DNA of 5,192 nt from assembly GCA_902767395.1 (NCBI GenBank), contig CACXHI010000117.1:1-5192 (forward strand). Reading direction: 5' to 3'. The position numbers and the translations under genes were made by a program. Source of the DNA: Oscillospiraceae bacterium. GTDB taxonomy: Bacteria > Bacillota > Clostridia > Oscillospirales > Oscillospiraceae. Below, one piece after another: positions 4,861 to 5,192 of this stretch (positions within the stretch are counted from its first letter, which is position 1; every line of letters begins with the position of its first letter). Below the pieces are notes generated by a model. It saw only the letters and a list, made by a program, of their open reading frames with translations, did no database searches and was not told the origin of the DNA.

Positions 4861-5088
4861 GCAAGGATGAAGAGGAGTACGCGCTTTGCCTGCACGCAGA
4901 GAAGGGACGGTTGGTGCAAGTCCCCTGCGGGCGAGAGCGGAAGGTCGCTTCGGAGCGGCCCGGATGAAGATCGTAGTCCGGGACGGGTTCCTCCCGTTAC
5001 AGAGGCAGAGTGCCCGGCCATGCCGGGAATTCAGGTGGTACCGCGGTATCTTTATGCCGCCCTGAGCTTGCGCTCGGGGCGGTTTTTT
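4861..5088 (+). ncRNA. T-box riboswitch, valine-specific (specifier GUC)
   Basis: This leader senses uncharged tRNA-Val and controls valS by antitermination. Stem I is complete: the loop-E motif AGTA at 4876-4879 faces GAA at 4940-4942, and GCAG/CTGC and GGGAC/GTCCC helices enclose the conserved GGTTGGTGCAA at 4909-4919. Specifier GTC is at 4944-4946, one base after GAA, the usual spacing. Stem II pairs 4959-4964 with 4977-4982. The stem IIA/B hairpin is ACGGG/CCCGT (4983-4997), with CCTC able to pair with GAGG at 5002-5005. Stem III is CCCGGC/GCCGGG (5013-5027). The T-box core is CAGGTGGTACCGCGG (5032-5046); its UGGU (5036-5039) would pair with the tRNA end including an A at the discriminator position. 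The antiterminator pairs 5031-5035 with 5061-5065 and 5043-5046 with 5057-5060. Confidence 0.95.
5057..5088 (+). terminator. Regulated terminator of the valS T-box
   Basis: CCGCCCTGAGC (5057-5067) pairs with GCTCGGGGCGG (5072-5082) across a TTGC loop, with one G-U pair, and is followed by six T residues at 5083-5088. Its left arm (5057-5065) is also the right arm of the antiterminator, so the two structures exclude each other. It should stop transcription when tRNA-Val is charged. Confidence 0.93.
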
Positions 5089-5106
5089 ATCGAAAGGAGA
5101 ATGAAG

Positions 5107-5192
5107 ATGGCGAGAGAACTCCCCAAGACCTACGACCCGAAGCAGGTCGAGGACCGAATCTATCAATTCTGGATGGACAAGGGCTGCTTCAA
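5107..5192 (+). CDS. valS: Valyl-tRNA synthetase, N-terminal end (3' partial)
   Basis: The first 28 codons are present and begin MARELPKTYDPKQVEDRIYQ, followed by FWMDKGCF. The pattern LPKTYDP-x-x-VE-x-x-IY-x-x-W, then a G and an aromatic residue, is the typical N-terminus of bacterial ValRS, which charges tRNA-Val with valine. ATG 5107 is chosen over ATG 5101 because AAAGGAG at 5093-5099 lies 7 bases before it but only one base before 5101. Control by the T-box directly upstream, with its valine codon GUC, independently supports the assignment. The HIGH and KMSKS motifs lie beyond the window. Confidence 0.93.
   Translation, partial: MARELPKTYDPKQVEDRIYQFWMDKGCF

Noticed and set aside
4334..4870. 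178-codon plus-strand open frame opposite the lipoprotein gene
   Set aside because: It crosses a divergent promoter region and the start of the T-box leader, and the opposite strand encodes a clear lipoprotein with lipobox and binding site.
4944..4979. Other valine codons (GTA, GTC around 4973-4978) as T-box specifier
   Set aside because: They lie in or beside stem II; only GTC 4944-4946 sits one base after the GAA that faces the AGTA loop-E motif.

Overview
The window looks like a chromosomal piece of a GC-rich member of the Firmicutes, probably a gut-type Clostridia. The reasons are strong AGGAGG-type ribosome binding sites, sigma-A promoters, a Gram-positive phage lysis cassette, and above all a complete T-box leader in front of valS. 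No species can be named from the sequence.

Left part (1-3574) is phage-derived. It opens with the last 32 codons of a sigma-like phage regulator. An extended -10 promoter follows, then a tight five-gene plus-strand operon. Its members are a 490-aa tail-fibre/lectin-type protein with a DUF6273-like C-terminus (222-1694), a 55-aa coiled-coil protein (1713-1880), a 53-aa XkdX-like protein (1873-2034), a holin of the TcdE/Phage_holin_4_1 type (2031-2495), and an Amidase_2 endolysin with an SLH-like C-terminal motif (2492-3574). The last four genes are joined by overlapping stop/start codons. The end of the first gene has the layout of a diversity-generating-retroelement variable region, although no reverse transcriptase or template repeat lies in the window. 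The endolysin contains a well-formed internal ribosome binding site and ATG that would yield its wall-binding half as a separate protein. No head, packaging or tail-tube genes lie between the regulator and the fibre gene. The group may therefore be the end of a rearranged prophage or a small stand-alone fibre-plus-lysis module.

Middle part (3575-4346): a second promoter (TTGCAT-N17-TATAAT with an extended -10) drives a four-helix membrane protein of unknown function and a small zinc-ribbon protein resembling the Lar restriction-alleviation family. Both could be prophage accessory genes. A 17-bp perfect hairpin closes this unit and also ends the convergent lipoprotein gene.

Right part (4349-5192) looks like host core genome. 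A minus-strand lipoprotein gene has its own promoter. Divergent to it, a consensus promoter starts a valine-specific T-box leader (specifier GUC, T-box bulge UGGU, competing terminator), followed by the first 28 codons of valS. The phage/host junction should lie somewhere between about 3575 and 4800; I could not see attachment-site repeats.
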